Shown here: piece by piece, positions 1 to 7,944 of the stretch
Position numbering within the stretch: position 1 is the first letter of the stretch
How the letters are laid out: every line of letters begins with the position of its first letter
Virus record (IMG/VR): IMGVR_UViG_3300022707_002225
Location: 1-23,185 of that record
DNA from: a virus
Length of the DNA stretch: 23,185 nucleotides
Reading direction: 5' to 3' (one strand)
Position numbers and translations under genes: made by a program
Notes under the pieces: model-generated
What the model was told of the DNA's origin: nothing
The model's input: the letters and a program-made list of their open reading frames with translations, nothing else
The model's database searches: none

Positions 1-2
1 AC

Positions 3-188
3 GACTACAGCACAGAAGAAAAGGTCAGTGTACAGATAAATGGTTATCAATCAGTGATGAACCAAGCCTATTCGAACATACTGAAGCACTCTAATAAGTT
101 CGGACTTAACCCAGGAGATAGGGAAAAGCTAACCCTGTTCTCAAAGAAAGAGGATAAATTACCTATCTTAACTAGCCCAATGGTTTAA
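3..188 (+). CDS. terS: Terminase small subunit, P27-like (3' part only)
   Basis: Open reading frame with no stop from the left edge to TAA at 186-188; 61 residues are visible and the start lies outside the window. The C-terminal part contains KFGLNPGDREKL (residues 32-43 of the visible part), which matches the 'FGLTP-x-x-R-x-K-L' signature near the end of P27-family small terminase subunits. In that family the protein binds packaging-site DNA and recruits the large subunit. Its place just ahead of the large terminase gene fits. Only the tail of the protein can be seen, so the DNA-binding part is not checked. Confidence 0.72.
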   Translation, partial: DYSTEEKVSVQINGYQSVMNQAYSNILKHSNKFGLNPGDREKLTLFSKKEDKLPILTSPMV

Positions 189-219
189 ATTTATAAGATA
201 CTGTTTAAACAAAAAAACG

Positions 220-405
220 ATGGATAACACATATTTTGAAAAAAAGTACGAGGAAATGATCAAACTAGCCACCAATAATCACATTTCTGCCCCTTTTAGA
301 ATGATAGAAATATTTAAAACCATCCATGAAGATGGTAAAAATGAAGGTCATGAAACCGGCTACGCAAAAGGATATGAGGATGCAACAAACGTTACATTGA
401 ACTGA
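220..405 (+). CDS. Small protein of unknown function between terminase genes
   Basis: 61 residues, starting at ATG 220 after an A-rich leader and ending TGA one base before the large terminase start at 407, so it is probably translated in the same operon. It is hydrophilic, with no membrane segment or signal peptide. The first half is predicted helical (YFEKKYEEMIKLA) and the second half has several Gly, His and acidic residues (EDGKNEGHETGY). I do not recognise a family. A small packaging accessory protein is possible from position alone. Confidence 0.6.
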   Translation: MDNTYFEKKYEEMIKLATNNHISAPFRMIEIFKTIHEDGKNEGHETGYAKGYEDATNVTLN

Positions 406-406
406 G

Positions 407-2074
407 ATGAACGAGGTCGAAATATACGCAAGAGACATAATCAAAGGAGCTATTATAGCACCCTCCTTGGTTGTTAAATCATGTGAAAGGTTTATTACCC
501 TCTGTAAACGTAATGACGTGTCCTACCGTCCAGAGATAGCCAATAAGAAGGTTGTATTCATTGAGACTCATGTATATCAGTGGGAAGGAGATTGGGAAGG
601 TGTGCCTTTTAGTTTGGAATTGTGGCAGAAGTTTATAATACACTACATATTTGGACTATTCAATAAGGAAGGTAGGCGGTTGATCACCAGGGCATACATA
701 CAGATCCCCCGGAAAAACGGCAAGACTGCATTTCTTGCAGCACTAACAAATGACCACCTATTTGCCGACCCGGTAAAGACACCTCAAATTCTAGTTGGTG
801 CCAACAATGAGGATCAATCCAAGATTTGTACCACGTCTGTGGCTAAGATGATTGAGGCTAGCCCAACACTTAATAAATACTATGAAGCTAAGATAGTTAG
901 AATATTCTCCTACAAGGGAAGAACATCCAGCATTGTTCATGACAAGAGAAATGGGATGGTATTAGCTATGAGTAGAGATATGAAGAGCAAGGATGGTTTT
1001 AATCCAAGCTTAGGTATCGTGGATGAATATCAAGAGGCTGATGACAGCCGATTACTCGATGTAATACGTTCGGGACAGGGATCAAGACCGGAACCTCTTC
1101 TTATAGTTATCACAACCGCTGGATTTAAAAAACAGGGACCATGTTATTCAATATTAAGACGAGTTTCGATAGACATCTTGAATGGTCTAAAAGAAGATGA
1201 CAGTCATTTTTCAATGATCTACGAACCCGATGAAGACGATGATTGGGAGGATATCGAAACGTGGAAGAAAGTTAATCCGAACTATGGTGTCAGCGTATTT
1301 CCTCACTATTTGGAGTCCAGATATAAAGAAGCGAAAAATGAAGGAGCACACAAAGAGGTTGATTTTAAGACCAAAAACCTCAACCTGTGGTCTAATTCAA
1401 GCGTGGTGTGGATGACTGATGAATTATGGATGAAAAATGATGCAACGCCTATTGTAGAGGGTAGACGGTGGTACGCTGGTCTTGACATGGCATATAAGAG
1501 AGATTTTACAGCGTTGGTATTGGTTAGCACGGCCGATGATGACGGCTATCATGATGTGCTGCCATTCTTTTGGATACCAGAGGACACAGTGGAATTAAAG
1601 TCTGAAAAAGACCATAGTAGTTTGCCTGATTGGATACGTGACGGGCTGGTGATGACCACCTCTGGAAACGTGACGGACCATACACAGATTACCGAGTTTA
1701 TAATCAATTTGAGGACCACACATGAAATCATTCAGCTTATAGCCGATCCAGCCTATGCCATCAGCACCATGAACGCATTAAACGCGGAGGGGCTGGAAAC
1801 TCTAGGATTGCCACAAACACCCGCGCGGTTAACACCTCCAACTACCATGTTGTATGAATTGGTAATGAAGAAGAAAATTCGCCACGGTGGTAACCCTGTA
1901 TTGAGGTGGATGTTATCGAACTGTTTACTGCATACTTATGCGAATGATTTGATCAAAATACGTAAGGAAGGTGATATAAACAGGATAGACGGTATTGACG
2001 CGCTCATTGATGCACTGGCACCGCTAGATATACCAATTGTAGCACCACCAACGCATGTAGCTGAATTATGGTGA
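407..2074 (+). CDS. terL: Terminase large subunit (HK97-type ATPase-nuclease)
   Basis: The DNA-packaging motor: it cuts concatemeric DNA and pumps it into the prohead through the portal using ATP. The 555 residues are full length for the family. The N-terminal ATPase shows a Walker A-type motif PRKNGKT at residues 101-107 (the Arg-Lys form typical of terminases), a Walker B motif LGIVDEY at 202-208 with the catalytic acidic pair, and an ITTAG coupling motif at 235-239. The C-terminal RNase H-like nuclease has its expected acidic residues at D360 (GLDMAYKRD), D447 (LIADPAY) and around D528-D531 (RIDGIDAL). The ATG at 407 follows the preceding stop after one base. Confidence 0.95.
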   Translation: MNEVEIYARDIIKGAIIAPSLVVKSCERFITLCKRNDVSYRPEIANKKVVFIETHVYQWEGDWEGVPFSLELWQKFIIHYIFGLFNKEGRRLITRAYIQIPRKNGKTAFLAALTNDHLFADPVKTPQILVGANNEDQSKICTTSVAKMIEASPTLNKYYEAKIVRIFSYKGRTSSIVHDKRNGMVLAMSRDMKSKDGFNPSLGIVDEYQEADDSRLLDVIRSGQGSRPEPLLIVITTAGFKKQGPCYSILRRVSIDILNGLKEDDSHFSMIYEPDEDDDWEDIETWKKVNPNYGVSVFPHYLESRYKEAKNEGAHKEVDFKTKNLNLWSNSSVVWMTDELWMKNDATPIVEGRRWYAGLDMAYKRDFTALVLVSTADDDGYHDVLPFFWIPEDTVELKSEKDHSSLPDWIRDGLVMTTSGNVTDHTQITEFIINLRTTHEIIQLIADPAYAISTMNALNAEGLETLGLPQTPARLTPPTTMLYELVMKKKIRHGGNPVLRWMLSNCLLHTYANDLIKIRKEGDINRIDGIDALIDALAPLDIPIVAPPTHVAELW

Positions 2075-2090
2075 TAAAACTAAAAATATT

Positions 2091-2363
2091 ATGAATACAT
2101 TAAATTTTATTTACAACGAAATTCCAAACAGCAGGGGGAATATTGATAAGTGTATAAAAATTACCCCAAATGAAATATGCTGCCTCCTCCTGAAATACTA
2201 CAGATGTAAGGCTAATTGGTATGGTAAGCGAATAGAGCTAACTACAAACCATAAAGAAATTACAGATGAGATGTTTTACCAACTACGGGAAGAGCTAGAA
2301 ATAGTAGAAAAGAAATTAGGAATCTCAATAGTACTAAGTGACATACATATAATGCCAAAATAA
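2091..2363 (+). CDS. Hypothetical protein, 90 aa
   Basis: Starts at ATG 2091, 16 bases after the large terminase stop, and ends directly against the next start (TAA then ATG at 2364), so it is in the same operon. It has three cysteines clustered in the first half (DKC, ICC, RC), several Tyr and Trp residues, and a helical, charged segment in the second half (DEMFYQLREELEIVEKK). No membrane segment or signal peptide. I do not recognise a family. It sits in an extra block between terL and the portal gene together with a sulfotransferase-like gene, so a link to that activity is possible but only by position. Confidence 0.6.
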   Translation: MNTLNFIYNEIPNSRGNIDKCIKITPNEICCLLLKYYRCKANWYGKRIELTTNHKEITDEMFYQLREELEIVEKKLGISIVLSDIHIMPK

Positions 2364-2567
2364 ATGAAAATACCAGAACACAAAATCCAGTTCACTATCG
2401 AAGGTTTCAATGAGACATTCGAATATTACATGTCATGCTCTACTTCTCAAATTGAAGCATATTATAAAACTGAGAATTTGCATGAGACTGTTTGTGGAGA
2501 GCAGCGGTATAGAAATCATAAATCGTTTACAACGAGCCGATCACACTATTTAAAGAAAAAGAAATGA
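2364..2567 (+). CDS. Hypothetical protein, 67 aa
   Basis: Begins immediately after the stop of the upstream gene and overlaps the next gene by four bases (ATGA at 2564-2567), strong signs of translational coupling. The 67 residues are polar, with many Tyr, Ser, Thr and Glu residues and a lysine tail (LKKKK). The N-terminal third (IQFTIEGFNETFEYYM) could form beta strands. No known motif is visible. The tight spacing on both sides supports a real gene in the same small cassette as the sulfotransferase-like protein; function unknown. Confidence 0.55.
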   Translation: MKIPEHKIQFTIEGFNETFEYYMSCSTSQIEAYYKTENLHETVCGEQRYRNHKSFTTSRSHYLKKKK

Positions 2568-3061
2568 CACGCTATTGGTTCAGCCGTAAATACGAGATCA
2601 ACTTCCTAGGCATTCCAAAAACAGGAGTCACATCTGTTTGTGCTATGTTAGACATTGACATAGACAAAGACTGGGCTCAAAGTCCGGTAAAGAATTACAG
2701 CATATTCACCGTGTTGCGCGAGCCGATAGATAGGGCCGTCAGTGCTTATTATGAAACATTGAGAAGGGGGACATTAGGCAGGGGCGCAACCATTGACGAC
2801 TTCATAACAAAAATTAATCGTTGCGGGTTTTTCGATAATCATTGCGAGCCTATGGTCAATTATTTTAAGGATTGTGACTATGTGTTAATCTTCGAGAAAG
2901 GACTTATTAACCAGCTTAAGGAGCTTATACCTGTAAGTTTGGTCAGGTATGCAGAGAATGTAACGCCTCAAGACAAAAAGATAATATTGAACAAAGAACA
3001 ACGCATAAGATTGGAAAAAATATACGCACACGATATTAAGCTTTACAATTCTTTTTTATAA
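2564..3061 (+). CDS. Sulfotransferase-like protein (Sulfotransfer_2-like, PAPS-dependent)
   Basis: Probably moves a sulfate group from PAPS to an acceptor such as a glycan. Two PAPS-binding signatures are in the right order: INFLGIPKTGVTSV at residues 12-25 matches the 5'-phosphosulfate loop (K19, T20, G21, T23, S24), and FTVLREPIDRAVSAYY at 48-63 matches the 3'-phosphate site (R52, R57, S60). Further family marks are DNHCEPMVNYF at 91-101 (compare 'H-x-x-P-Q-x-x-Y'), VLIFEK at 107-112 and IYAHDIKLY at 153-161 near the C-terminus. At 165 residues it is short for the family (usually above 200) but the core looks intact. It overlaps the upstream gene by ATGA. The acceptor cannot be read from sequence; a kinase of similar fold is less likely because the PKTG-type loop and RxPxxR motif are both present. 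Confidence 0.82.
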   Translation: MTRYWFSRKYEINFLGIPKTGVTSVCAMLDIDIDKDWAQSPVKNYSIFTVLREPIDRAVSAYYETLRRGTLGRGATIDDFITKINRCGFFDNHCEPMVNYFKDCDYVLIFEKGLINQLKELIPVSLVRYAENVTPQDKKIILNKEQRIRLEKIYAHDIKLYNSFL

Positions 3062-3074
3062 AACCCATAAATTA

Positions 3075-3107
3075 TTGACATCTAATACTTAGATAGTGTT
3101 TATTTTG
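3075..3107 (+). promoter_or_regulatory. Possible Bacteroidota-type promoter before the portal gene
   Basis: The 50-base gap ahead of the portal gene holds TTGACA (3075-3080) and TTATTTTG (3100-3107), which agrees at 7 of 8 positions with the Bacteroidota -7 element TAnnTTTG. The spacing after TTG is 22 bases, at the long end of that promoter class. TTGACA also looks like a sigma-70 -35 box. This is one of the few gaps in the late genes, but the short distance to the GTG start leaves almost no leader, so the call is weak. Confidence 0.25.
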
Positions 3108-3111
3108 TCGC

Positions 3112-4440
3112 GTGGCAAAGGTAGACAGCACTATATCGGGGTGGGTTAAAAAAGGTTTTAACAACCTGATTACCGCTGTACAAAAGAGATTCAATAACTT
3201 TACTATCTACACTAAGTCAGGATGGATAGAGGGATTACGATCCTTTACAACCGATAGCGGTGAGGTCGTAACTGTCCGTAGAGGAACCCGGATAGACACT
3301 GTTTTTTCATGCATAAACGTACTTGCTCAAGACGTTGCAAAACTACCTTATAATGTCAAACAAAAGACTGATAAAGGGGTAGAAATTTCCACAGGAACAA
3401 TTCAAACATTAGTACACACAAGACCAAATAGGTTTACTTCTGCGTTTAACTATCGTTATGATATAGTATATAAAATGCTTTCTTGGGGAAACGGATATGC
3501 TTTAATCCTTCGAGATGCAAGCATGAATCCAGTTGAAAAGACAGTCCTACCTAGTGATGAAGTCGAACCCTTAATAATAGCTGGTGAGCTTTGGTATAGA
3601 TTCAGAGGAGTATTAATTGCAGCTACAGACATGTTGCACTATAAATTATATTCTTTTGACGGTATTGTTGGTGTCAGTCCAATTACATGGGCCGCTGAAA
3701 CATTTGGATTGCGGCTGAAGATGGATAAGTACAGGGCTAGGGTATTGGGAGAACAGCCAGCGGGGCTATTGACATTTACTCAAGACTTAAACACTGAACA
3801 AACTAATCAAAATCGTGAAGCATGGCAAAGAATGAACCAGGGCGATGCCTTAGGAAAAACACCAGTGCTTAGTGGAGGAGCTAAATATACTCATTTTGGC
3901 ATTAATCCCGATGACGTACAAATGATTCAAGGGGCGGAATTGTCAGATGAAAGGATTACGGGTATTTATAGAGTACCTCCAACGTTGATTCAAGACTATA
4001 AAAGAGCCACTTTCTCCAACGCTGAACAACAAAACCTAGTCTATTTGCAAGGATTAACCCCTATTTTAACAGTTATAGAACAGGAAGACAGTTTTAAACT
4101 TTTTAAAGAAAGCAACAAAACGGCTACAAAGCCCTTTTTTACCAAATTTAACATTAAAGCACTGTTACGCAGTGATATAATGGCACAGATAGAATGGATG
4201 CGTTTCCAGCGACAAAACGTACTTATGAATGCAGATGAATTGAGGGCGTTGGACGATTTACCACCATTACCTGATGGATTGGGCGAAATGTATTTGGTGC
4301 AGGGAGCAATGGTGCCCATGCATTTACTGGAGCAGTTCTTTTTAGCAAAAGGAACGACACCAACGCAAAGGGAAATTGATATTGATGAATTATTAAAAAT
4401 GAAAGGTGAAGATCTGATTTTAAACGGACATAACAAATGA
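3112..4440 (+). CDS. Portal protein, HK97 family
   Basis: Forms the dodecameric ring at one capsid vertex through which DNA enters and leaves. The 442 residues are the usual length. The conserved N-terminal block RRGTRIDTVFSCINVLAQDVAKLPYNV (about residues 56-82) is typical of HK97-family portals, followed by the Pro-Asn-Arg region (HTRPNRFTSAFNYRYDI), a WGNGYAL segment and, in the clip/stem region, the ERITGIYRVPPTLIQDY block (about 281-297). Start is GTG at 3112, chosen because it gives the MAKVD start right before conserved sequence and no in-frame ATG is nearby. It overlaps the next small ORF by ATGA. Its place between terminase and protease/capsid genes agrees. Confidence 0.93.
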   Translation: MAKVDSTISGWVKKGFNNLITAVQKRFNNFTIYTKSGWIEGLRSFTTDSGEVVTVRRGTRIDTVFSCINVLAQDVAKLPYNVKQKTDKGVEISTGTIQTLVHTRPNRFTSAFNYRYDIVYKMLSWGNGYALILRDASMNPVEKTVLPSDEVEPLIIAGELWYRFRGVLIAATDMLHYKLYSFDGIVGVSPITWAAETFGLRLKMDKYRARVLGEQPAGLLTFTQDLNTEQTNQNREAWQRMNQGDALGKTPVLSGGAKYTHFGINPDDVQMIQGAELSDERITGIYRVPPTLIQDYKRATFSNAEQQNLVYLQGLTPILTVIEQEDSFKLFKESNKTATKPFFTKFNIKALLRSDIMAQIEWMRFQRQNVLMNADELRALDDLPPLPDGLGEMYLVQGAMVPMHLLEQFFLAKGTTPTQREIDIDELLKMKGEDLILNGHNK

Positions 4441-4559
4441 AATTATTAATAGCAATCTTTAAACTACCATTTAATTGGATAGTGTTGTTTGGAAGATATA
4501 TAGAAAGAGTTGACCACGATGTTAAAATGTATTTAAAAAGAAAAAAACGTGGCGGTTGA
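4437..4559 (+). CDS. Small membrane-like ORF, 40 aa
   Basis: A 40-residue frame whose ATG overlaps the portal stop (ATGA at 4437-4440) and whose end overlaps the next gene by 11 bases. It begins MKLLIAIFKLPFNWIVLFGRY, a hydrophobic stretch long enough for one membrane segment, and ends in a very basic tail (MYLKRKKRGG). The coupling to the portal stop and complete filling of the gap argue for translation. The short length and lack of a known family keep confidence moderate. No function is proposed. Confidence 0.45.
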   Translation: MKLLIAIFKLPFNWIVLFGRYIERVDHDVKMYLKRKKRGG

Positions 4560-4893
4560 TATAACAGGTTTAAATACTAAAACATCAACAAACTTTACAT
4601 TTGATGCCAAACGGGGAAGTATTACTATTTTTGAGCAGTCATTTGTGCGGTTTTTATTAGTGGTAAATATTACAAAAGGGCAAAATATATTTAATATTAA
4701 TGAGGTTCAATTTAAAGGTGAACAAGTAGGGAAAACATTAAATTTTAATTATGATGTAAAAAGTTTTAAGGGGGATAAATTACTTGTTATATATGAATCA
4801 ACTAATACAATTGAGTCAACTTTGAATGAATTATTACTTGAAGTTAAGGAATTAAATAAACTAGTAGAACTAGTAGTAGAAACAATAAGATAA
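4549..4893 (+). CDS. Probable virion protein, 114 aa, beta-rich with C-terminal coiled coil
   Basis: Starts at GTG 4549 (GTG GCG, giving MAVDITG) and overlaps the preceding small ORF. Residues 1-85 alternate hydrophobic and polar residues in the manner of a beta sandwich (FTFDAKRGSITIFEQSF, FVRFLLVVNI). Residues 88-113 form a heptad-like helix rich in Leu and Glu (ESTLNELLLEVKELNKLVELV), likely a multimerising coiled coil. No family is recognised. Position between portal and protease, next to two more beta-rich genes, suggests a head decoration or fibre component, which is an inference from context. Confidence 0.7.
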   Translation: MAVDITGLNTKTSTNFTFDAKRGSITIFEQSFVRFLLVVNITKGQNIFNINEVQFKGEQVGKTLNFNYDVKSFKGDKLLVIYESTNTIESTLNELLLEVKELNKLVELVVETIR

Positions 4894-4897
4894 AAAA

Positions 4898-5497
4898 ATG
4901 GCAACCATAGAAAACGGAGGAACAGCACCTAATAAAGTAGGGGTTAATGGAAACGGTGAAATTTTAGCATTGGCTAAATCTTTTAGTGTTGCTGAAGCTG
5001 CCACACAACGAGCAGACTCTTATAGTTTAAGTAGTGGAATAGTGACTTTAGGTGACGCAACTGAACAAGGCGTGTTTTTTCTAAAAAATAATGAAATTAG
5101 AGACTTAGTTATAAATCGAATTAGGGTTAATCTTGGTCCATCAACGGGAGGGGTAACAACTGACATCACTCATGTTAGGATTTATAAAAATCCGAGTGCA
5201 GGGACATTGATTTCAGAGGCAAATGCAGTGGAAGTAAATTCAAATCGTAATTTTGGATCTACTGTTGAGTTGGACGTTGATGAATTTAAAGGAGACGGCT
5301 CCAGTACTGTTACAGACGGAACAGTACATAATGAAACGTTTATATCTCCTGGTTCAGGCGGAACATTCTCCGCAGATGAAATATTGCCAAATGGAAAGAG
5401 CCTAGCGATCACAGTAGAGCCAAATGATTCCAATACAAACATGAAAGTACTGGTGAATATTGTTTGTTTTTTAACTGATCCTAATTCAAGTAGTTAA
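4898..5497 (+). CDS. Probable head-associated structural protein, 199 aa
   Basis: Starts at ATG 4898 behind an A-rich leader (ataaaaaa) with no Shine-Dalgarno site. Composition is that of a virion surface protein: rich in Gly, Ser, Thr, Asn and Val, no Trp, with repeated short beta-strand patterns such as DLVINRIRVNL, THVRIYKNP and KSLAITVEPND. It ends with a hydrophobic strand MKVLVNIVCFL. No signal peptide, so it is not secreted in the usual way. A decoration or head-fibre role is inferred from the position between portal and protease and from composition; no enzyme motif is present. Confidence 0.7.
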   Translation: MATIENGGTAPNKVGVNGNGEILALAKSFSVAEAATQRADSYSLSSGIVTLGDATEQGVFFLKNNEIRDLVINRIRVNLGPSTGGVTTDITHVRIYKNPSAGTLISEANAVEVNSNRNFGSTVELDVDEFKGDGSSTVTDGTVHNETFISPGSGGTFSADEILPNGKSLAITVEPNDSNTNMKVLVNIVCFLTDPNSSS

Positions 5498-5502
5498 ATA
5501 TA

Positions 5503-5934
5503 ATGGCAGAACAAAGAGTTATACTTACAGACGCTAAAACAGGTGCATACGCCAAGGTTACTCAAACTGGTCAATTAACTGTAGCTCCTTTTGATTATTC
5601 TGAAGTAGTATTTATAGTGTTAGAGGAACCTGATACAGCTTTTAATTTTTTCCGTCCAAAAGATAAACAACAATTTGTAATAACATCTATAAACGGCAAA
5701 GCCGATCAGGACGTAAGCGTTGTGGTTGATGCTTCTTTAGTTATATATGAAGCAAGTTCTTTCGATACTACAATAGTAGATAAAGTACTATGGGAGGATG
5801 CATTAATAAGAGGTGACAGAACAGGACTTTCACCTTTGAATATCTTAGTGAACAAAGGAAAGTATGTAAATGCAAAAACAACAGATGACGATATACATTT
5901 GATAATAACCGGATTTTACATTAATGAGTTATGA
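5503..5934 (+). CDS. Probable structural protein, 143 aa
   Basis: Begins six bases after the preceding stop and overlaps the protease start by four bases (ATGA, 5931-5934). The protein is beta-rich and acidic: TGAYAKVTQTGQLTVAPF near the start, a central hydrophobic stretch SEVVFIVLEEP, and DDDIHLIITGFYINEL at the end. There is no catalytic motif or membrane segment. It is the third of three consecutive genes of this type between portal and protease, which suggests a set of accessory head proteins. Function cannot be named from sequence. Confidence 0.7.
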   Translation: MAEQRVILTDAKTGAYAKVTQTGQLTVAPFDYSEVVFIVLEEPDTAFNFFRPKDKQQFVITSINGKADQDVSVVVDASLVIYEASSFDTTIVDKVLWEDALIRGDRTGLSPLNILVNKGKYVNAKTTDDDIHLIITGFYINEL

Positions 5935-6587
5935 AGAAGGATTATATACATAAAATAAGCGATAAGGCCGAAAGAAGGTATTTCAAAGTAGAGGCTAGAA
6001 CAGACGATGAGGGCAAAACGATTGAAGGAATAGCTGCGGTCGTCAATAAAACGACTGATTTAGGATGGTTTGAAGAGACCATAGCGTCAGGTGCTTTCGA
6101 TGATGTGTTAAGAGATGATGTGAGAGCATTGGTTAATCATGATCCTAATCTAATACTGGCCCGTTCCAACGATGGAAAAGGCACATTGGATTTAGGTATT
6201 GATGAAACAGGAAACTTAACTTATAGCTTTGAAACACCCAACACGACCATTGGCAATGATGCGCTTGAAAATATTCGTAATGGTAATATGACTCAAAGTT
6301 CATTTGCATTTACTATTAAAGAGGAAACGTGGGAATTTGCTAGGGCTGATAATAAGTTGGAAAAAGACAGAAGAACCATTGTTAAACTTGCTCAGCTTTT
6401 TGATGTTAGTCCGGTCACTTATCCAGCTTATGCAGATACTAGCGTTGCGGCTAGATCATTGGAGGGAGGCAAAGAAGGTGTTCAGGAGACAATAGAAGAA
6501 ATTGAAAAGGATTTAATAGCAAGGGATAAATATTTTAGAGGTAGAACAAAAATAATTAATAAACAAGATGAAACAGGAACAAATTAA
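5931..6587 (+). CDS. Prohead protease, HK97 family (peptidase U35-like)
   Basis: Serine protease that matures the capsid by cutting the delta region of the major capsid protein and itself. The 218 residues are of normal length. Family marks in order: RYFKVEARTDDEGKTIEGIAAVVN at about 16-39, the SGAFDDVL block (53-60), the catalytic His in LVNHDP (H70), the catalytic Ser in QSSFAF (S124 by alignment with the usual MSFGF), and VKLAQLFDVSPVTYPAYADTSVA at about 151-173. It overlaps the preceding gene by four bases and the capsid gene by 20 bases, a typical arrangement for protease-capsid pairs. Confidence 0.93.
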   Translation: MKKDYIHKISDKAERRYFKVEARTDDEGKTIEGIAAVVNKTTDLGWFEETIASGAFDDVLRDDVRALVNHDPNLILARSNDGKGTLDLGIDETGNLTYSFETPNTTIGNDALENIRNGNMTQSSFAFTIKEETWEFARADNKLEKDRRTIVKLAQLFDVSPVTYPAYADTSVAARSLEGGKEGVQETIEEIEKDLIARDKYFRGRTKIINKQDETGTN

Positions 6588-7944
6588 AAAGCTAAAAGAA
6601 GAAATAGCTGAAAGAAACGATAAGATTGATGTGATCGGAAAATCATGCGACACGGAGAACAGATACAGAACACCAGAAGAAAAAACTGAGTGGGAAAAAC
6701 TTGCTGATGAAGTTAAAGAACGTGAAGACAAGTTAGCTGATGCAAAAGTTCTTAATGAACGCACAGCGTCACTCAAAGCACGTGAATTGGAACAAAAAGC
6801 AATTGCAGCAGCAGCATCTGGTGGTAAAACTAATGAGGGTGAGGTTAAAGATCTTAACAAGATTGGTAGAAAATTCAGAATAACTAGAGCTATTCATCAA
6901 GTGAGATCGAACTCAAATCTTGAGGGGGTAGAGGCTGAAATGTATCAAGAATCTGAAAAAGAAGCACGCGAAACGGGTAATTTGCTTGAGGGCAATGTAG
7001 CTATTCCAGAGAAATTTGTTAAAATCTTAAGGAAAAAAGATTATCTGCCAAATGGAGAGAAGAGAGACTTTACGGTGGGCACCGAGGGCGCTGATGTTGT
7101 GGATCTTGACTTGAGAGGGTTGATCCCTATTCTTGCACCAGACCCTATTCTAGGTAGAATGGGAGCAACAATAATTACAGGTCTCAGAGGCGATCTACAA
7201 TTCCCTAGACATAATGGAGCGGTAACACTAACATGGGAAGGCGAAACCGATGCTGGTACAGAGGTTACTCCAACTACTGATAACGTTAAATTAACCCCTA
7301 ATAGATTGGGCGGGTTCACTGATATTTCTCAAACAATGATTCGACAATCAAGTTTTGATTCTGAACAATTTGTAAGAGGCGAATTAGAGAGAGCACTTGC
7401 AGAGGCATTGGATATTGCCGGGATAAACGGGGCAGGATCAGGCAATGAACCATTGGGTCTTTTAGGACAGTCAATTGGGACCTCTGATATTGGAACTAAT
7501 GGTGGAGCGGCTACATTCTTGGCTATCAAAGGCAATTATCAAAACGTTGAGAGCGCAAACGCGGGACGTGAAATGGCAGCGTTAACCCATCCACAAATCA
7601 AATATGAATTGATGGGTATTCCTAAACAAGGATCAGGCGTTGAAGGAAATTTTATAATTAACGACCAGAACAACCCTCTTCCTAATGTATTGGGCTTTCC
7701 TGTATTTAGTTCTACAAATGTTCCTAATGATTTGACAAAAGGAACAGGAACAGCACTTTCAGCTTATATTGTAGGTGTATGGAGCGAGTTGCTAATGGGA
7801 CAATGGGGAGGTATCGACTTGATTGTTGATCCATTCACTCAGGCAACTAATGGATTGCTTAGAATCGTTATAAATGGATACTTTGATGTTGATGTAAGAC
7901 ATGCGGCTTCATTTAGTGCAACTGATGATATAAGTGTTGTATAA
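6568..7944 (+). CDS. Major capsid protein, HK97 fold, with N-terminal delta domain
   Basis: Builds the icosahedral head. The 458 residues begin with a highly charged helical coiled-coil region (about 1-85, KKLKEEIAERNDKI and following), the delta or scaffold part that the upstream protease is expected to remove. The mature part shows the LLEGNVAIPEKFV arm (139-151), an E-loop region with LRGDLQFPRHNGAVTLTWEGE (206-226), the spine-helix region SFDSEQFVRGELERALAEALD (262-282), NGAGSGNEPLGLL (287-299), and a C-terminal domain ending in VDVRHAASFSA. No scaffold gene is seen, as expected when the delta domain does that job. The cleavage site cannot be fixed from sequence. Confidence 0.93.
   Translation: MKQEQIKKLKEEIAERNDKIDVIGKSCDTENRYRTPEEKTEWEKLADEVKEREDKLADAKVLNERTASLKARELEQKAIAAAASGGKTNEGEVKDLNKIGRKFRITRAIHQVRSNSNLEGVEAEMYQESEKEARETGNLLEGNVAIPEKFVKILRKKDYLPNGEKRDFTVGTEGADVVDLDLRGLIPILAPDPILGRMGATIITGLRGDLQFPRHNGAVTLTWEGETDAGTEVTPTTDNVKLTPNRLGGFTDISQTMIRQSSFDSEQFVRGELERALAEALDIAGINGAGSGNEPLGLLGQSIGTSDIGTNGGAATFLAIKGNYQNVESANAGREMAALTHPQIKYELMGIPKQGSGVEGNFIINDQNNPLPNVLGFPVFSSTNVPNDLTKGTGTALSAYIVGVWSELLMGQWGGIDLIVDPFTQATNGLLRIVINGYFDVDVRHAASFSATDDISVV

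Noticed and set aside
6304-6495. Second + strand frame inside the prohead protease gene
   Set aside because: It overlaps the catalytic part of a clear protease gene; the translation shows no motif or plausible start context.
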